A DNA stretch of 64,000 nt from Paracoccus sp. MA (GTDB lineage Bacteria > Pseudomonadota > Alphaproteobacteria > Rhodobacterales > Rhodobacteraceae): the NCBI RefSeq assembly GCF_020990385.1, contig NZ_CP087598.1:478001-542000 (forward strand), in the 5' to 3' direction. The notes under the pieces are model-generated. The model saw only the letters and a list, made by a program, of their open reading frames with translations, made no database searches and was not told the DNA's origin. Shown piece by piece: positions 1 through 9,236 of this stretch. The stretch's first letter is position 1, and every line of letters starts with the position of its first letter. The translations under genes were made by a program, and so were the position numbers.

Positions 1-152
1 TGCAGCGCCAGCCCCTCGCGCGGGGCGATGCGGGCGACATAGGGGATGTAGCCCACGACATCGGTCGCCTCGGCCAGCGCCGCCCGCACCTCGGGGGTGA
101 CCAGCGCCTCCGCGCCCGGCCCGAGGCCCGCCACCGCGACCCAGCCCGTCAT
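1..152 (-). CDS. cobJ: Precorrin-3B C17-methyltransferase CobJ (N-terminal 50 residues; gene leaves the window)
   Basis: The visible N-terminus reads MTGWVAVAGLGPGAEALVTP and continues with a VVGYIPYVARI segment. This is the SAM-binding Rossmann start (GLGPG) of the tetrapyrrole methylase family, and the D/VVGYxxY segment is typical of CobJ. The family methylates C17 and contracts the corrin ring in the aerobic cobalamin pathway. The ATG overlaps the TGA of cobI by four bases (ATGA), so it is the next gene of the same leftward operon and probably translationally coupled. The rest of the protein lies beyond position 1, so catalytic residues cannot be checked. Confidence 0.9.
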   Translation of the reverse strand, partial: MTGWVAVAGLGPGAEALVTPEVRAALAEATDVVGYIPYVARIAPREGLAL

Positions 153-904
153 TCGGCGGCATCCGCGGCAGAATCGGACAGCGGCCGGCGGCCGTTGCCA
201 TGCACCAGCACGGTGGCGAAATAGGGGCAGGCCTCCAGCTCGGCCTGCGCCAGGGGGGTCACGCGCTGGCTGGGCATGGTGCCGCGCTCGACCAGCCAGG
301 CATCGGCCATGCGCCCGGCCGAGGCCAGCGCGCGGGCGATCTTGGGCAGGTTGCGGCCGGTCTTCATCACCACCACCGCGTCGGCGGCGCGCATGTGGCG
401 GGCCAGCTCGGCCTCGGGCAGGGTGCCCATCAGCACGGTCATGGCGTCGTCGCCCCAGGTCATCGGCTGGCCGATGGCGTTCCAGCAGCCGGTCATGCCG
501 GGAATGCCGGGGATGATCTCGACCGGGACGATGCCTTGCAGCCGCGCGTGCAGATGCATGAACGAGCCGTAGAACAGCGGGTCGCCCTCGCACAGCACCA
601 CCACGTCGCTGTCGGCGGCCAGGGCGGCCAGCCGCATTGTCCAGTCGTCGTAGAAACCCGCAAGCAGCCGGTTGTATTCCGGGCTGTCGAAGGGGATCTC
701 GGTCGTGACCGGATATTCCATCGCGTGTTCGACCACGTCCGGGGCCAGCATCTCGGCCACGATGCGGCGGGCCTGGCCGGCGCGGCCCTTCTTGCGGAAA
801 TAGGCGATCTGCCGCGCACCGCGGATGGCGCGGTCGGCGCGGACCGAGATCAGGTCGGGATCGCCGGGGCCGAGCCCCGCGCAAATGATTTTGCCCATGG
901 TCAT
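149..904 (-). CDS. cobI: Precorrin-2 C20-methyltransferase CobI
   Basis: A 251-residue tetrapyrrole methylase, the usual length for CobI. The N-terminus has GKIICAGLGPGDPDLIS (SAM-binding loop), followed by YFRKKGRAGQARRI and EYPVTTEIPFDSPEY, both characteristic of CobI rather than CobA or CobJ; VVLCEGDPLFYGSFMHL supplies the second conserved SAM-pocket motif and IIPGIPGMTGCWNA the third. It methylates C20 of precorrin-2 to give precorrin-3A. The start is taken at 904, where ATGA overlaps the cobH stop; the ATG at 898 is an alternative giving two residues fewer. Operon context: cobH upstream, cobJ downstream, each with a four-base overlap. Confidence 0.95.
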   Translation of the reverse strand: MTMGKIICAGLGPGDPDLISVRADRAIRGARQIAYFRKKGRAGQARRIVAEMLAPDVVEHAMEYPVTTEIPFDSPEYNRLLAGFYDDWTMRLAALAADSDVVVLCEGDPLFYGSFMHLHARLQGIVPVEIIPGIPGMTGCWNAIGQPMTWGDDAMTVLMGTLPEAELARHMRAADAVVVMKTGRNLPKIARALASAGRMADAWLVERGTMPSQRVTPLAQAELEACPYFATVLVHGNGRRPLSDSAADAAE

Positions 905-1530
905 TCCTTCCGGCTGGCCAGCGCGTTGACGGCGGCGACGGTGATGGCCGAGCCGCCCAGCCGCCCGCGCACCACCAGCGCCGGCGCGGGCAGGTCGTCC
1001 ATCAGCGCCGCCTTGGATTCCGCCGCGCCGACGAAGCCCACCGGGCAGCCGATGATCGCCGCCGGACGCGGGCAGGCCGGATCGCGGAGCATGTTGAGCA
1101 GGTGGAACAGCGCCGTCGGCGCATTGCCGATGGCGACCACGCTGCCGGCGAGGTCGTCGCGCCACAGCTCCAGCGCCGCGGCGCTGCGGGTATTGCCCAT
1201 CTGCGCCGCGAGGTCCGGCACGCGAGGGTCGTTCAGCGTGCAGATGACCCGGTTCGCGGCGGGCAGGCGGGCGCGGGTGATGCCCTCGCTGACCATGCGC
1301 GCGTCGCAGAGGATCGGCGCGCCGCCTTCCAGCGCCTGACGCGCCGCCGCGGCCATGCCGGCCGAGAAGACCACGTCGCGTTCCAGCCCCACCAGCCCGG
1401 CGGCATGGATCATGCGCACCACCACCGGCTCTTCCTCGGCGGAGAAGCGGGCGAGGTCGGCCTCGGCGCGGATGGTGGCGAAGGACTGCGCGTAGATCCG
1501 GGCGCCGTCGGTTTCGTATCGGTGCAGCAT
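901..1530 (-). CDS. cobH: Precorrin-8X methylmutase CobH
   Basis: A 209-residue protein of the CobH/CbiC family, which moves the C11 methyl to C12 to make hydrogenobyrinate. The conserved active-site region is visible: VVVRMIHAAGLVGLERDVVF includes the RMIHA motif whose histidine is catalytic. ILCDARMVSEGITRARLP, GNAPTALFHLL and IIGCPVGFVGAAESK are also family signatures. The gene lies 18 bp after cobG and overlaps cobI by four bases. Nothing is missing relative to the family. Confidence 0.96.
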   Translation of the reverse strand: MLHRYETDGARIYAQSFATIRAEADLARFSAEEEPVVVRMIHAAGLVGLERDVVFSAGMAAAARQALEGGAPILCDARMVSEGITRARLPAANRVICTLNDPRVPDLAAQMGNTRSAAALELWRDDLAGSVVAIGNAPTALFHLLNMLRDPACPRPAAIIGCPVGFVGAAESKAALMDDLPAPALVVRGRLGGSAITVAAVNALASRKE

Positions 1531-1548
1531 CGGGGTTTCCTGGGGCGG

Positions 1549-2721
1549 CTATCGGAGAAGGGGCGGGATTCGGTCCGGCGCGAGCCCGGTCAGCCCGGCG
1601 GGATCGCGGGGCCGGCCGTTCCGGATCAGGTCGAAGCGGTCGGGGCCGGTGGCGACCAGCGTCACCGAGGCGGCGCCCTGATAGGCGCAGCCCTTGGCGC
1701 AGCCGCTGACATGCAGGCTCTGGCCGGGGGCAAGGCGCGGCGCCAGGCTGCGGGCCAGGGCGCGGACATTGGCCAGCGCCTGCGGGCAGCCGGGCGCGCC
1801 GGTGCAGGCATGGATGCGCAGCAGCGGGTCGCCGGGGTCGAGGATGGCGCCGCCGATATGCGGGCGGCTGGCGCCCTCGATCAGCAGCGCCCGCCACGGC
1901 GTCAGGCGCAGCGGGCCCAGGGCGGCGGCCTCGGCCAGTTGCCGGGCGGTGATCTGGCCGAAGGCGAAGCCCAGCAGCCAGCCGTTCGGCGCCGGGCCGG
2001 GGCCGGCCGGATCGGCGCCGGCGGTTCCGGTGGCGCTGTCGCATGGGTATTTGCACAACAGAGAAGGCGGGAGCGGCGTCGCGCCGGGGGCCGGGTCGGG
2101 GGCGTGGCACAGGTGGTCGCGCATCCGGCCGCGGCCGTCCCGGACGCCGCCCTGCGTGAACCAGCGCGCCAGTTCGACGGCGCGGGCGGCGGCCTGGCCG
2201 GCGTTCCGGGCCGGCAGCGCCCAGTCGCCGCCATCGGGCAGGACCAGCCAGCCCGGACCCTGCGGGCGCAGGCGGATATCCGCGGGCGTCCCGGCCAGCA
2301 CCGGCGGGTCGGCATCGACGGCGAAGCCGAACTTGCCGGGCACCGGCGGCGCGTCGGGCGCGGTCATCGCCCGGGCGATGGTCTCGGCCGCCTGCCAGGC
2401 TGCGCCGCCCAGGGGGGCGAAGGGCGACAGGATCACGTTGCGCCGCGCCTCGGCCTCGGGGCTGTCGTCGAGCAGGCCGAGGCGGGCGAGCGCGGCGGTC
2501 GCCTTGCCATGTCCCCGGGCGTCGAGGCCGCGCAATTGCAGGTTGGCGCGGCTGGTCAGGTCCATCATGCCGTTGCCGTGGCTCCAGGACAGGTCGGCGA
2601 TGGCCTGCGCCTGCCAGGGTTCCAGCCGTCCGTTTCGGGCGCGGATGCGCAGGACCAGCCCGTCGCCGGACGCCATCGGCCGCAATGCGCCGGGGCACCA
2701 GCCCTTGACCTCGAAGCTCAT
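1549..2721 (-). CDS. cobG: Precorrin-3B synthase CobG (carries an in-frame repeat-derived insertion)
   Basis: A 390-residue member of the nitrite/sulfite reductase-like family. CobG is the Fe4S4, O2-dependent monooxygenase that hydroxylates C20 of precorrin-3A and forms the gamma-lactone. The N-terminal ferredoxin-like half is seen at VKGWCPGALRPMASGDGL and at DLTSRANLQLRG. The cluster ligands appear near the C-terminus as HACTGAPGCPQ and VSGCAKGCAYQG, the C-x5-C...C-x3-C pattern. Odd feature: about residues 213-240, including PPSLLCKYPCDSATG, coincide with a copy of a dispersed extragenic repeat (core at 2045-2067) and look like an insertion between the two halves. The ATG overlaps the cobN stop by four bases. 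Confidence 0.92.
   Translation of the reverse strand: MSFEVKGWCPGALRPMASGDGLVLRIRARNGRLEPWQAQAIADLSWSHGNGMMDLTSRANLQLRGLDARGHGKATAALARLGLLDDSPEAEARRNVILSPFAPLGGAAWQAAETIARAMTAPDAPPVPGKFGFAVDADPPVLAGTPADIRLRPQGPGWLVLPDGGDWALPARNAGQAAARAVELARWFTQGGVRDGRGRMRDHLCHAPDPAPGATPLPPSLLCKYPCDSATGTAGADPAGPGPAPNGWLLGFAFGQITARQLAEAAALGPLRLTPWRALLIEGASRPHIGGAILDPGDPLLRIHACTGAPGCPQALANVRALARSLAPRLAPGQSLHVSGCAKGCAYQGAASVTLVATGPDRFDLIRNGRPRDPAGLTGLAPDRIPPLLR
2032..2067 (+). repeat. Copy of the dispersed GGGTATTT...AGAAG repeat inside cobG
   Basis: The plus strand carries GGCGCTGTCGCATGG followed directly by GTATTTG, 22 bases identical to 11013-11034, then CACAACAGAGAAGG, close to the tail of the other copies. 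All other copies in the window lie between genes. This one is read through in frame by cobG on the minus strand. Confidence 0.6.
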
Positions 2722-5700
2722 GGCGCCGCCCCTGCCAGAACCGAATTGCGCCGCGTGGTCCAGAGGCCCGAATCGAGCAGCCGCGCGAAGAGCGCGCGCA
2801 TGGCGGCCAGCGCGGCCGGGTTTTCCCGCTGCATGAAGGCCAGAACATCGGGCCGGCCCAGCGTCGCGTCGTGATAGAGGTCGAAGAGGTGCCCGGGCAC
2901 CACCCCGGCCAGATTGGCGAAGGCGGCCATGTGGTCGAGCGTCGCCGCGATCTCGGCCGCGCCGCGGAAGCCGTGCCGCATCATGCCGTCGGCCCAGGCC
3001 GGATTGGCGGCGCGGGCGCGGGTGACGCGGGCGATTTCCTCGGTCAGGCTGCGGGCGCGGGGCTGGCCGGGGCGGGTGGCGTCGAGGTGGTAGAGCGCGG
3101 GCGCCGGTGCGCCGATCCGGGCCATGGCGGCGGCGAAGCCCGCCTCGTGCGCGGCATAGTCGCCGGCCAGAAGCAGGTCGGATTCCGGCAGGTCCTGCGC
3201 GTGGACGAAGGCGTCGGCCCGAGCCAAGCGGTCGCGGATCGCCTGCGGCTGGTGGGTGATCCGGCCATCGGCGGCGATGGCATGGGAGGAGGCGGCCAGC
3301 CACGCCTCGCCCGCCGCCCGCCGGGCCTCGTCGGTGAAGCTTTCGGCCAAGTCGGCGAGGCCGAGGCCGTAGAGCCCCGGTTTCGGGCCGAAGACGCGGG
3401 GGGCGCGGCTGCAGTAGGGATTGTCCGCCGGGGTTTCGTCGCGGGTGGAGAGCGCCTCGGCCCCGGTCTCGAAAAGCTGCGCGAGGCCGGGGAAGATGTC
3501 GCGGAACAGGCCCGAGACCCGCAGCGTCACGTCGATCCGCGGCCGGCCGAGTTCGGCCAGGGGCAGGATCTCGACGCCCGTGACGCGGCCCGAGACGGCG
3601 TCCCAGCGCGGGCTGAGCCCGGCCAGATGCAGGGCCATGGCGAATTCCTCGCCCGCCGTGCGCATGGTGGCGCTGCCCCACAGGTCCACGACCAGCCCCT
3701 TGGGCCAGTCGCCGTGATCCTGCAGGTGCCGGCGCAGCAGCTCCTCGGCCAGCTTCACCCCTTGGGCATGGGCATTGCGCGAGGGCACGGCACGCGGATC
3801 GACGGCATAAAGGTTGCGCCCGGTCGGCAGCACGTCCAGCCGCCCCCGCGCCGGCGAGCCGGAGGGGCCGGGCGCCACGCGATGGCCCGAGAGCGCCCGG
3901 GCCAGCCCCTCGGTTTCGCCGGCAGCGGTGCCATAGACATGCAGCCCGTCGCCGAAGCGGCTGTCCTTGAGGTCGCAGAGGAAGCGGTCGATCAGCGGGA
4001 TCGCCTCGGCCGGGGCGGCATCGGGGGGCAGGCCCAGGTCGGCTTCCACCCCCGCCGCGCGGGCCTCGTCGCGGATACCTGCGATCAGCCGGTCGCGGCG
4101 GCGCGGGTCCAGCCCGTCGGCTGTGGAATATTCGTCCAGCAGCCGCTCCAGATGCGCCAGGCTCTCGGGGATGGCGGAGTCGACCAGCGGCGGCGGCAGG
4201 TGGCCCAGCGTCACGGCCGAAAGCCGGCGCTTGGCCTGCGCCGCCTCGCCGGGGTCGTTGACGATGAAGGGATAGATCACCGGCAGGTCGCCCAGCAGCG
4301 CCTCGGGCCAGCAGGTGTCCGACAGGGCAACCGACTTGCCCGGCAGCCATTCCAGCGTGCCATGTGCGCCCATGTGGATCAGGACCTCCGCCTGCGTCCG
4401 CAGCCAGAGGTAGAAGGCGACGTAGTCGTGGCGCGGGGTGCGCGTCAGGTCGTGGTAGTCGTCGGCGCGGGTCTTCACCTCGCCACGTTCGGGCTGCAGG
4501 GCGATCAGGTCGGCGCCGTGGCGGAGGGCGGCGAAACGGAAGCCCTCGGCCGGCGGTTCGCCCCATGCCGCCTGCAGGTCGTCCTGCAGGCGTCGGGGCA
4601 GGCGGGCCAGCGCCTCGCGATAGGCCGAGAGCGGCCAGTGGATGCGTTCGGCCGTCAGCCGGTGGCCGAGGGTGTCATGCGGAAGCCCGAGGATCGCGCC
4701 GCAGGATGCCAGCGCGTCCAGTCCCACCGCATGGGCGAGCTGATGCGCCTTGCCGGGATAGGTGGACAGCACCACCGCCCGCCGCGGCGCCGGCAGGCCG
4801 AGCCAGGCCTTGATGCGCGCCACCGCAGCCTCGATGCGGCCCGTGTCCGGGGCGTGGATCACGCGGGCGAATTGCAGGTCGGGGTCGCGCTCTTGCGGTT
4901 CCTTGAAGCTGATCGCGCCCAGGAAGATGCGGCCATCGACCTCGGGCAGCACGACATGCATGGCCAGATCGGCGGCGGAAAGGCCGCGCTCCTCGGCCGC
5001 CCAGAGCGCGCGGGGGGCGGTGGACAGCGCCACCTGAAAGACCGGGCAATCCGCGCCGTCGAAGGGCGTCGCGCCGGCATCGTCGCGGGCGGAAAAGGCG
5101 GTCAGGTTCACCACCGCCGCAAGCCCGGGCAGATGCGGCGCCAGCCAGCCGGCGAAGCCCGGCGCCTTGAGCGAGGGCGCGAAGACCCCGGTCGCCGCCA
5201 GCCCCGCCCCGCGCAGGGCGCGGATCATCGCATCCACCGGCGCCAGGTCGGCCGCGGTCAGGTAGCTGCGATAGAAGCTGACCAGCAGGCCGGGCTCGGG
5301 GCGGTCGATCACGCCGCGGTCGGGGTCGTAGAAGCCGAAATCCGGGATCGCGGCCTCGCCACGGACCGGGGCGGCGGGCAGTTCTGCCGCCTGCGCCAGC
5401 TCCGCCAGCGCCATCTGCGCCGCGACCGCGCCGCCCTGGTCGCACAGCGCCGAAAGCCGGCGCAGCAGCGGTGCCGGCAGGGTGGAAAACCGGTCCAGCG
5501 TCGGATCGGGCCGGCCGTCCGCCGGCAGGAAGGCCAGCGCGATGCCGCGCCTGCGCGCCAGATCCTGCAGGCTGGCCACGCCATAGGGCCAATAGGGCTC
5601 GCCGCCGATCAGCCGGACCAGCACGGCGCGGGCGCCGGACAGCGTCGCCTCGACATATTGATCGACCGAGACCGGGTGCCGCAGCGCCGAGAGGTTGCAC

Positions 5701-5867
5701 AGCCGCAGCGTGGGCAGGCCGCCGGCTGCCCGGTGCCAGCCCGCCGCGAAAGCGCCGAGGTCGCTGTCGGAATAGGACAGCACCACCAGCTCTGCGGGGC
5801 TTTGGCCGGGGTCGGTCGGGACCTCGGTTTCCTCAAGCCCACGGCTTTCGCGGAAGACGACGTGCAT
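2718..5867 (-). CDS. cobN: Aerobic cobaltochelatase large subunit CobN
   Basis: A 1049-residue CobN/magnesium chelatase H-type protein. It binds hydrogenobyrinate a,c-diamide and, with CobS and CobT (not in this window), inserts Co(II) using ATP. Family blocks are clear: LSTYPGKAHQLAHAVGLD, FYLWLRTQAEVLIHMGAHGT followed by LEWLPGKSVALSD (the conserved HxGxHGTLEWLPGK region), PVIYPFIVNDPGEAAQAKRR, and RVSGLFRDIFPGLAQLFE. It is shorter than the roughly 1250-1275 residues of well-studied CobN proteins, and the shortening appears to be in the N-terminal third. The start at 5867 lies two bases after the cobW stop. The gene for the metal chaperone candidate CobW directly precedes it. Confidence 0.95.
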   Translation of the reverse strand: MHVVFRESRGLEETEVPTDPGQSPAELVVLSYSDSDLGAFAAGWHRAAGGLPTLRLCNLSALRHPVSVDQYVEATLSGARAVLVRLIGGEPYWPYGVASLQDLARRRGIALAFLPADGRPDPTLDRFSTLPAPLLRRLSALCDQGGAVAAQMALAELAQAAELPAAPVRGEAAIPDFGFYDPDRGVIDRPEPGLLVSFYRSYLTAADLAPVDAMIRALRGAGLAATGVFAPSLKAPGFAGWLAPHLPGLAAVVNLTAFSARDDAGATPFDGADCPVFQVALSTAPRALWAAEERGLSAADLAMHVVLPEVDGRIFLGAISFKEPQERDPDLQFARVIHAPDTGRIEAAVARIKAWLGLPAPRRAVVLSTYPGKAHQLAHAVGLDALASCGAILGLPHDTLGHRLTAERIHWPLSAYREALARLPRRLQDDLQAAWGEPPAEGFRFAALRHGADLIALQPERGEVKTRADDYHDLTRTPRHDYVAFYLWLRTQAEVLIHMGAHGTLEWLPGKSVALSDTCWPEALLGDLPVIYPFIVNDPGEAAQAKRRLSAVTLGHLPPPLVDSAIPESLAHLERLLDEYSTADGLDPRRRDRLIAGIRDEARAAGVEADLGLPPDAAPAEAIPLIDRFLCDLKDSRFGDGLHVYGTAAGETEGLARALSGHRVAPGPSGSPARGRLDVLPTGRNLYAVDPRAVPSRNAHAQGVKLAEELLRRHLQDHGDWPKGLVVDLWGSATMRTAGEEFAMALHLAGLSPRWDAVSGRVTGVEILPLAELGRPRIDVTLRVSGLFRDIFPGLAQLFETGAEALSTRDETPADNPYCSRAPRVFGPKPGLYGLGLADLAESFTDEARRAAGEAWLAASSHAIAADGRITHQPQAIRDRLARADAFVHAQDLPESDLLLAGDYAAHEAGFAAAMARIGAPAPALYHLDATRPGQPRARSLTEEIARVTRARAANPAWADGMMRHGFRGAAEIAATLDHMAAFANLAGVVPGHLFDLYHDATLGRPDVLAFMQRENPAALAAMRALFARLLDSGLWTTRRNSVLAGAAP

Positions 5868-5869
5868 CG

Positions 5870-6904
<1,035 letters not shown>

Positions 6905-6907
6905 GGG

Positions 6908-7261
6908 CTACCCAATCGGAGGAATGCGCGCGAGGCTGCGCTTGCGGAAAATCGTGACGCGCTCGCGCCAGGGCACGATGCCGTCGGGGGCGCCGGCATA
7001 GGCGGCGGCGCCGGCCAGGATCTCGGGCGCGTCCTCGGCCGACATGCGGCCATAGACATAGGTCCAGCGGCCGGGTGCCGACAGCGCGATGGCCGCGCCG
7101 CTGGCGCAGGCCGACAGGCATTCGACCGGGACGATGCGCACGCCGTCGGGGGCGCCTTCGGCGGTCAGCGCGTCATGCAGCCGCGCGCCGGGCACCGGCT
7201 CGCCCTCAAGCACCGGCTGGCCGGCGCGGCAGGTGATGCAGACATGCAGCGTGACTGTCAT
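6908..7261 (-). CDS. DUF1636 protein, putative thioredoxin-like [2Fe-2S] protein of the cob operon
   Basis: A 117-residue protein with an N-terminal HVCITC (CxxC) and a second pair in PVECLSACASGAAIAL. This four-cysteine pattern is typical of thioredoxin-fold 2Fe-2S domains and of DUF1636, a family regularly found beside cobW/cobN in Rhodobacterales and rhizobia. It is the first gene after the riboswitch, so it belongs to the cobalamin regulon. The function is not known; a redox or metal-handling role in cobalt insertion is inference only. Confidence 0.8.
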   Translation of the reverse strand: MTVTLHVCITCRAGQPVLEGEPVPGARLHDALTAEGAPDGVRIVPVECLSACASGAAIALSAPGRWTYVYGRMSAEDAPEILAGAAAYAGAPDGIVPWRERVTIFRKRSLARIPPIG

Positions 7262-7346
7262 GCGCCCTTCATCCGTTGTGGCGGCAGGGCGCAGGGGCGC
7301 GAATGCCCCAAGCCCCAGCGGGAACACCCCGTCCGCCGGTCGATCC

Positions 7347-7530
7347 TTCTGCGCTGGCAGGTCTCCCGGCTTGCGGATTCGGGCCTTGGCCCACGGCCGC
7401 CCCGCCTTCCCGGCTTTCGCCAGTGGCTTCGGGGCGACCTCTCCGGTCACGGTCGCGGGGGCGGCTGCTTCCAGGCGGTTGCCTGTCGCATTCCCTCTTC
7501 GCCTGTCATAGGACAGGAACCAGCGCCCCC
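7347..7530 (-). promoter_or_regulatory. Cobalamin (adenosylcobalamin-type) riboswitch for the DUF1636-cobW-cobN operon
   Basis: Read on the minus strand, the conserved blocks occur in the right order: GAGGGAATGCGAC, CAGCCGCCCCCGCGAC, GCCACTGG, CGGGAAGGCGGGG and the terminal GCAAGCCGGGAGACCTGCC (the B12 box). The element ends about 85 bases before the DUF1636 start and must act on the leftward operon. Its 5' end lies within about 50 bases of the divergent cobO start, so the two promoters must be very close or overlapping. Confidence 0.95.
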
Positions 7531-7576
7531 TGTCTGTGCGCGCCCGGTCCCGACTTGTCAAGCGAAGGAGTGCCCG

Positions 7577-8188
7577 ATGCAGACCGACGACAACGCCCGC
7601 CACGCCGAGAAGATGGCGAAGATCAAGGCCGCCCGCGACAGGATGATGGCCGGGAAGCAGGGCGAGAAGGGGCTGGTCATCGTCCATACCGGCAAGGGCA
7701 AGGGCAAGTCCTCCTCGGGCTTCGGGATGATCCTGCGCTGCATCGCCCATGGCATGCCCTGCGCGGTGGTGCAGTTCATCAAGGGCGCCTGGGACACCGG
7801 CGAGCGGCGGCTGCTGACCGCGCATTTCGCCGATCTGTGCCAGTTCCACGCCATGGGCGAGGGCTTCACCTGGGAGACGCAGGACCGCGAGCGCGACATC
7901 GCCGCCGCCCGCGCCGGCTGGGAAAAGGCCAAGCAGCTGATCCGCGATCCCTCGATCCGCATGGTGCTGCTGGACGAGATCAACATCGCCCTGCGCTATG
8001 ACTATCTGGATCTGGACGAGGTGCTGGCCTTCCTGCGCGACGAAAAGCCGCCGATGAACCATGTCGTGCTGACCGGGCGCAATGCCAGGCCGGAACTTAT
8101 CGCGCTGGCCGATCTTGTGACCGAGATGGAGCAGGTCAAGCACCCGTTCCGCGACGGGATCAAGGCCCAGCCGGGCGTGGAGTTCTAG
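7577..8188 (+). CDS. cobO: Cob(I)yrinic acid a,c-diamide adenosyltransferase CobO
   Basis: A 203-residue CobO/BtuR/CobA-type ATP:corrinoid adenosyltransferase, which transfers the adenosyl group from ATP to Co(I) corrinoids. The P-loop is HTGKGKGKSSSGFGM (residues 37-51); AVVQFIKGAWDTGER, VLLDEINIALRYDYL and HVVLTGRNARPELIALADL are further family motifs. The ATG at 7577 follows GAAGGAG with six bases of spacing. It diverges from the riboswitch-controlled operon and is followed four bases later by a DUF1801 gene. Because the riboswitch reads on the other strand, this gene is not obviously under it. Confidence 0.96.
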   Translation: MQTDDNARHAEKMAKIKAARDRMMAGKQGEKGLVIVHTGKGKGKSSSGFGMILRCIAHGMPCAVVQFIKGAWDTGERRLLTAHFADLCQFHAMGEGFTWETQDRERDIAAARAGWEKAKQLIRDPSIRMVLLDEINIALRYDYLDLDEVLAFLRDEKPPMNHVVLTGRNARPELIALADLVTEMEQVKHPFRDGIKAQPGVEF

Positions 8189-8192
8189 GAGC

Positions 8193-8609
8193 ATGGAGAA
8201 ATCGCAGGACAAGCCGAAGCTGCTTTCGGGCGGCAACCCGCAAATCCCCAAGGGCTATGGCGAGGCGCCGGTCCGCGCCTATATCGCCGCCATGCCGGGC
8301 TGGAAGCAGGAGATCGGCCAGAAGCTGGACGAGATCATCACCCGCACCGTGCCGGGGGTGAAGAAGGCGGTGAAATGGAACTCGCCCCTTTACGGGGTCG
8401 AGGAGGGGCACTGGTTCCTTAGTTTCCATTGCATGACGAAATACATCAAGATCGGCTTCTTTCGCGGCACGCAGCTTGAGCCGATGCCGCCGGTCGCCTC
8501 GAAACATCCGGAGGTGCGCTACCTGCACATCCCCGAGGGGCCGTTCGACGAGGACCAGTTTGCCGACTGGGTGCGCCAGGCCAGCCGCCTGCCCGGCGAG
8601 AAGATGTAG
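8193..8609 (+). CDS. DUF1801 (YdhG-like) protein
   Basis: A 138-residue protein of the DUF1801 family, recognised by AYIAAMPGWKQEIGQKLDEI, VKKAVKWNSPLYGVE and IKIGFFRGTQLEPMPP. The fold is known for the family but no biochemical role is established. The start follows AGGAG that overlaps the cobO stop, so it is cotranscribed with cobO. It ends three bases from the convergent bluB stop. Association with corrinoid metabolism is positional only. Confidence 0.8.
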   Translation: MEKSQDKPKLLSGGNPQIPKGYGEAPVRAYIAAMPGWKQEIGQKLDEIITRTVPGVKKAVKWNSPLYGVEEGHWFLSFHCMTKYIKIGFFRGTQLEPMPPVASKHPEVRYLHIPEGPFDEDQFADWVRQASRLPGEKM

Positions 8610-8612
8610 GGC

Positions 8613-9236
8613 TCAGCGCCGCTGCCAGTCCCGCGCGGTGTTTTCCTGCCAGCCCGCGCGGTGCAGCAGCGGCGTGTCGTCGGTGAATTCGGGCCAGCCG
8701 AGGCAGAGGAGTGCCGAGAACTCCCAGTGGTCGGGGGCTTGCAGCAGTGTCGTGATCCGCGCCGGATCGAGGATCGAGACCATGCCGAGGCCCAGGTTGC
8801 GCACCCGTGCCGCCAGCCACAGCGCATGGATCGCCATGGCCGTCGATTGCCGCAGGGTTTGCGGCATGGTGGCGCGGCCGAGGCCATGGCCCTCGGCCGG
8901 GTCGATCCGGGTGAAGACGGCCAGCCAGACGGGCGCGCGGTCCAGGCCGGCCAGCTTCAGCGCATCGTATTCCTGCCGCTGCCGGCCCTGATAGCGGTTG
9001 GCGGCCTCGGCATTGCAGCGCAGGAAATCGGCGCGGATCTCGGCGCGCAGCGCCGGGCTTTCGACCCGGATCACCCGCCAGGGCCGGGCATTGCCGACCG
9101 AGGGCGCCAGTTCCATCGCCGCGCGCAACTCGTCCAGCAGCGGCTCGGGGATCGGGTCGTCGCGGAAATGCCGCACGTCGCGGCGCCAGCGCAGGATGCG
9201 CTCCAGTGCGGCGCTGTCCTTGGGGCCGAACTCCAT
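8613..9236 (-). CDS. bluB: 5,6-Dimethylbenzimidazole synthase BluB
   Basis: A 207-residue nitroreductase-fold protein. BluB cleaves reduced FMN with O2 to make dimethylbenzimidazole, the lower ligand of B12. Diagnostic stretches are RILRWRRDVRHFRDDPIPE, ELAPSVGNARPWRVIRV (FMN binding), ATMPQTLRQSTAMAIHALWL and GLGMVSILDPARI, which separate BluB from ordinary nitroreductases. It is the last gene of the second riboswitch-led operon, and its ATG overlaps the upstream stop (TGATG). This supports coordinated control of cobalt uptake and lower-ligand synthesis. Confidence 0.95.
   Translation of the reverse strand: MEFGPKDSAALERILRWRRDVRHFRDDPIPEPLLDELRAAMELAPSVGNARPWRVIRVESPALRAEIRADFLRCNAEAANRYQGRQRQEYDALKLAGLDRAPVWLAVFTRIDPAEGHGLGRATMPQTLRQSTAMAIHALWLAARVRNLGLGMVSILDPARITTLLQAPDHWEFSALLCLGWPEFTDDTPLLHRAGWQENTARDWQRR

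Noticed and set aside
7347..7576. Riboswitch as a control element of cobO
   Set aside because: All conserved B12-riboswitch blocks read 5' to 3' on the minus strand, so the RNA is made with the leftward operon and not with cobO.
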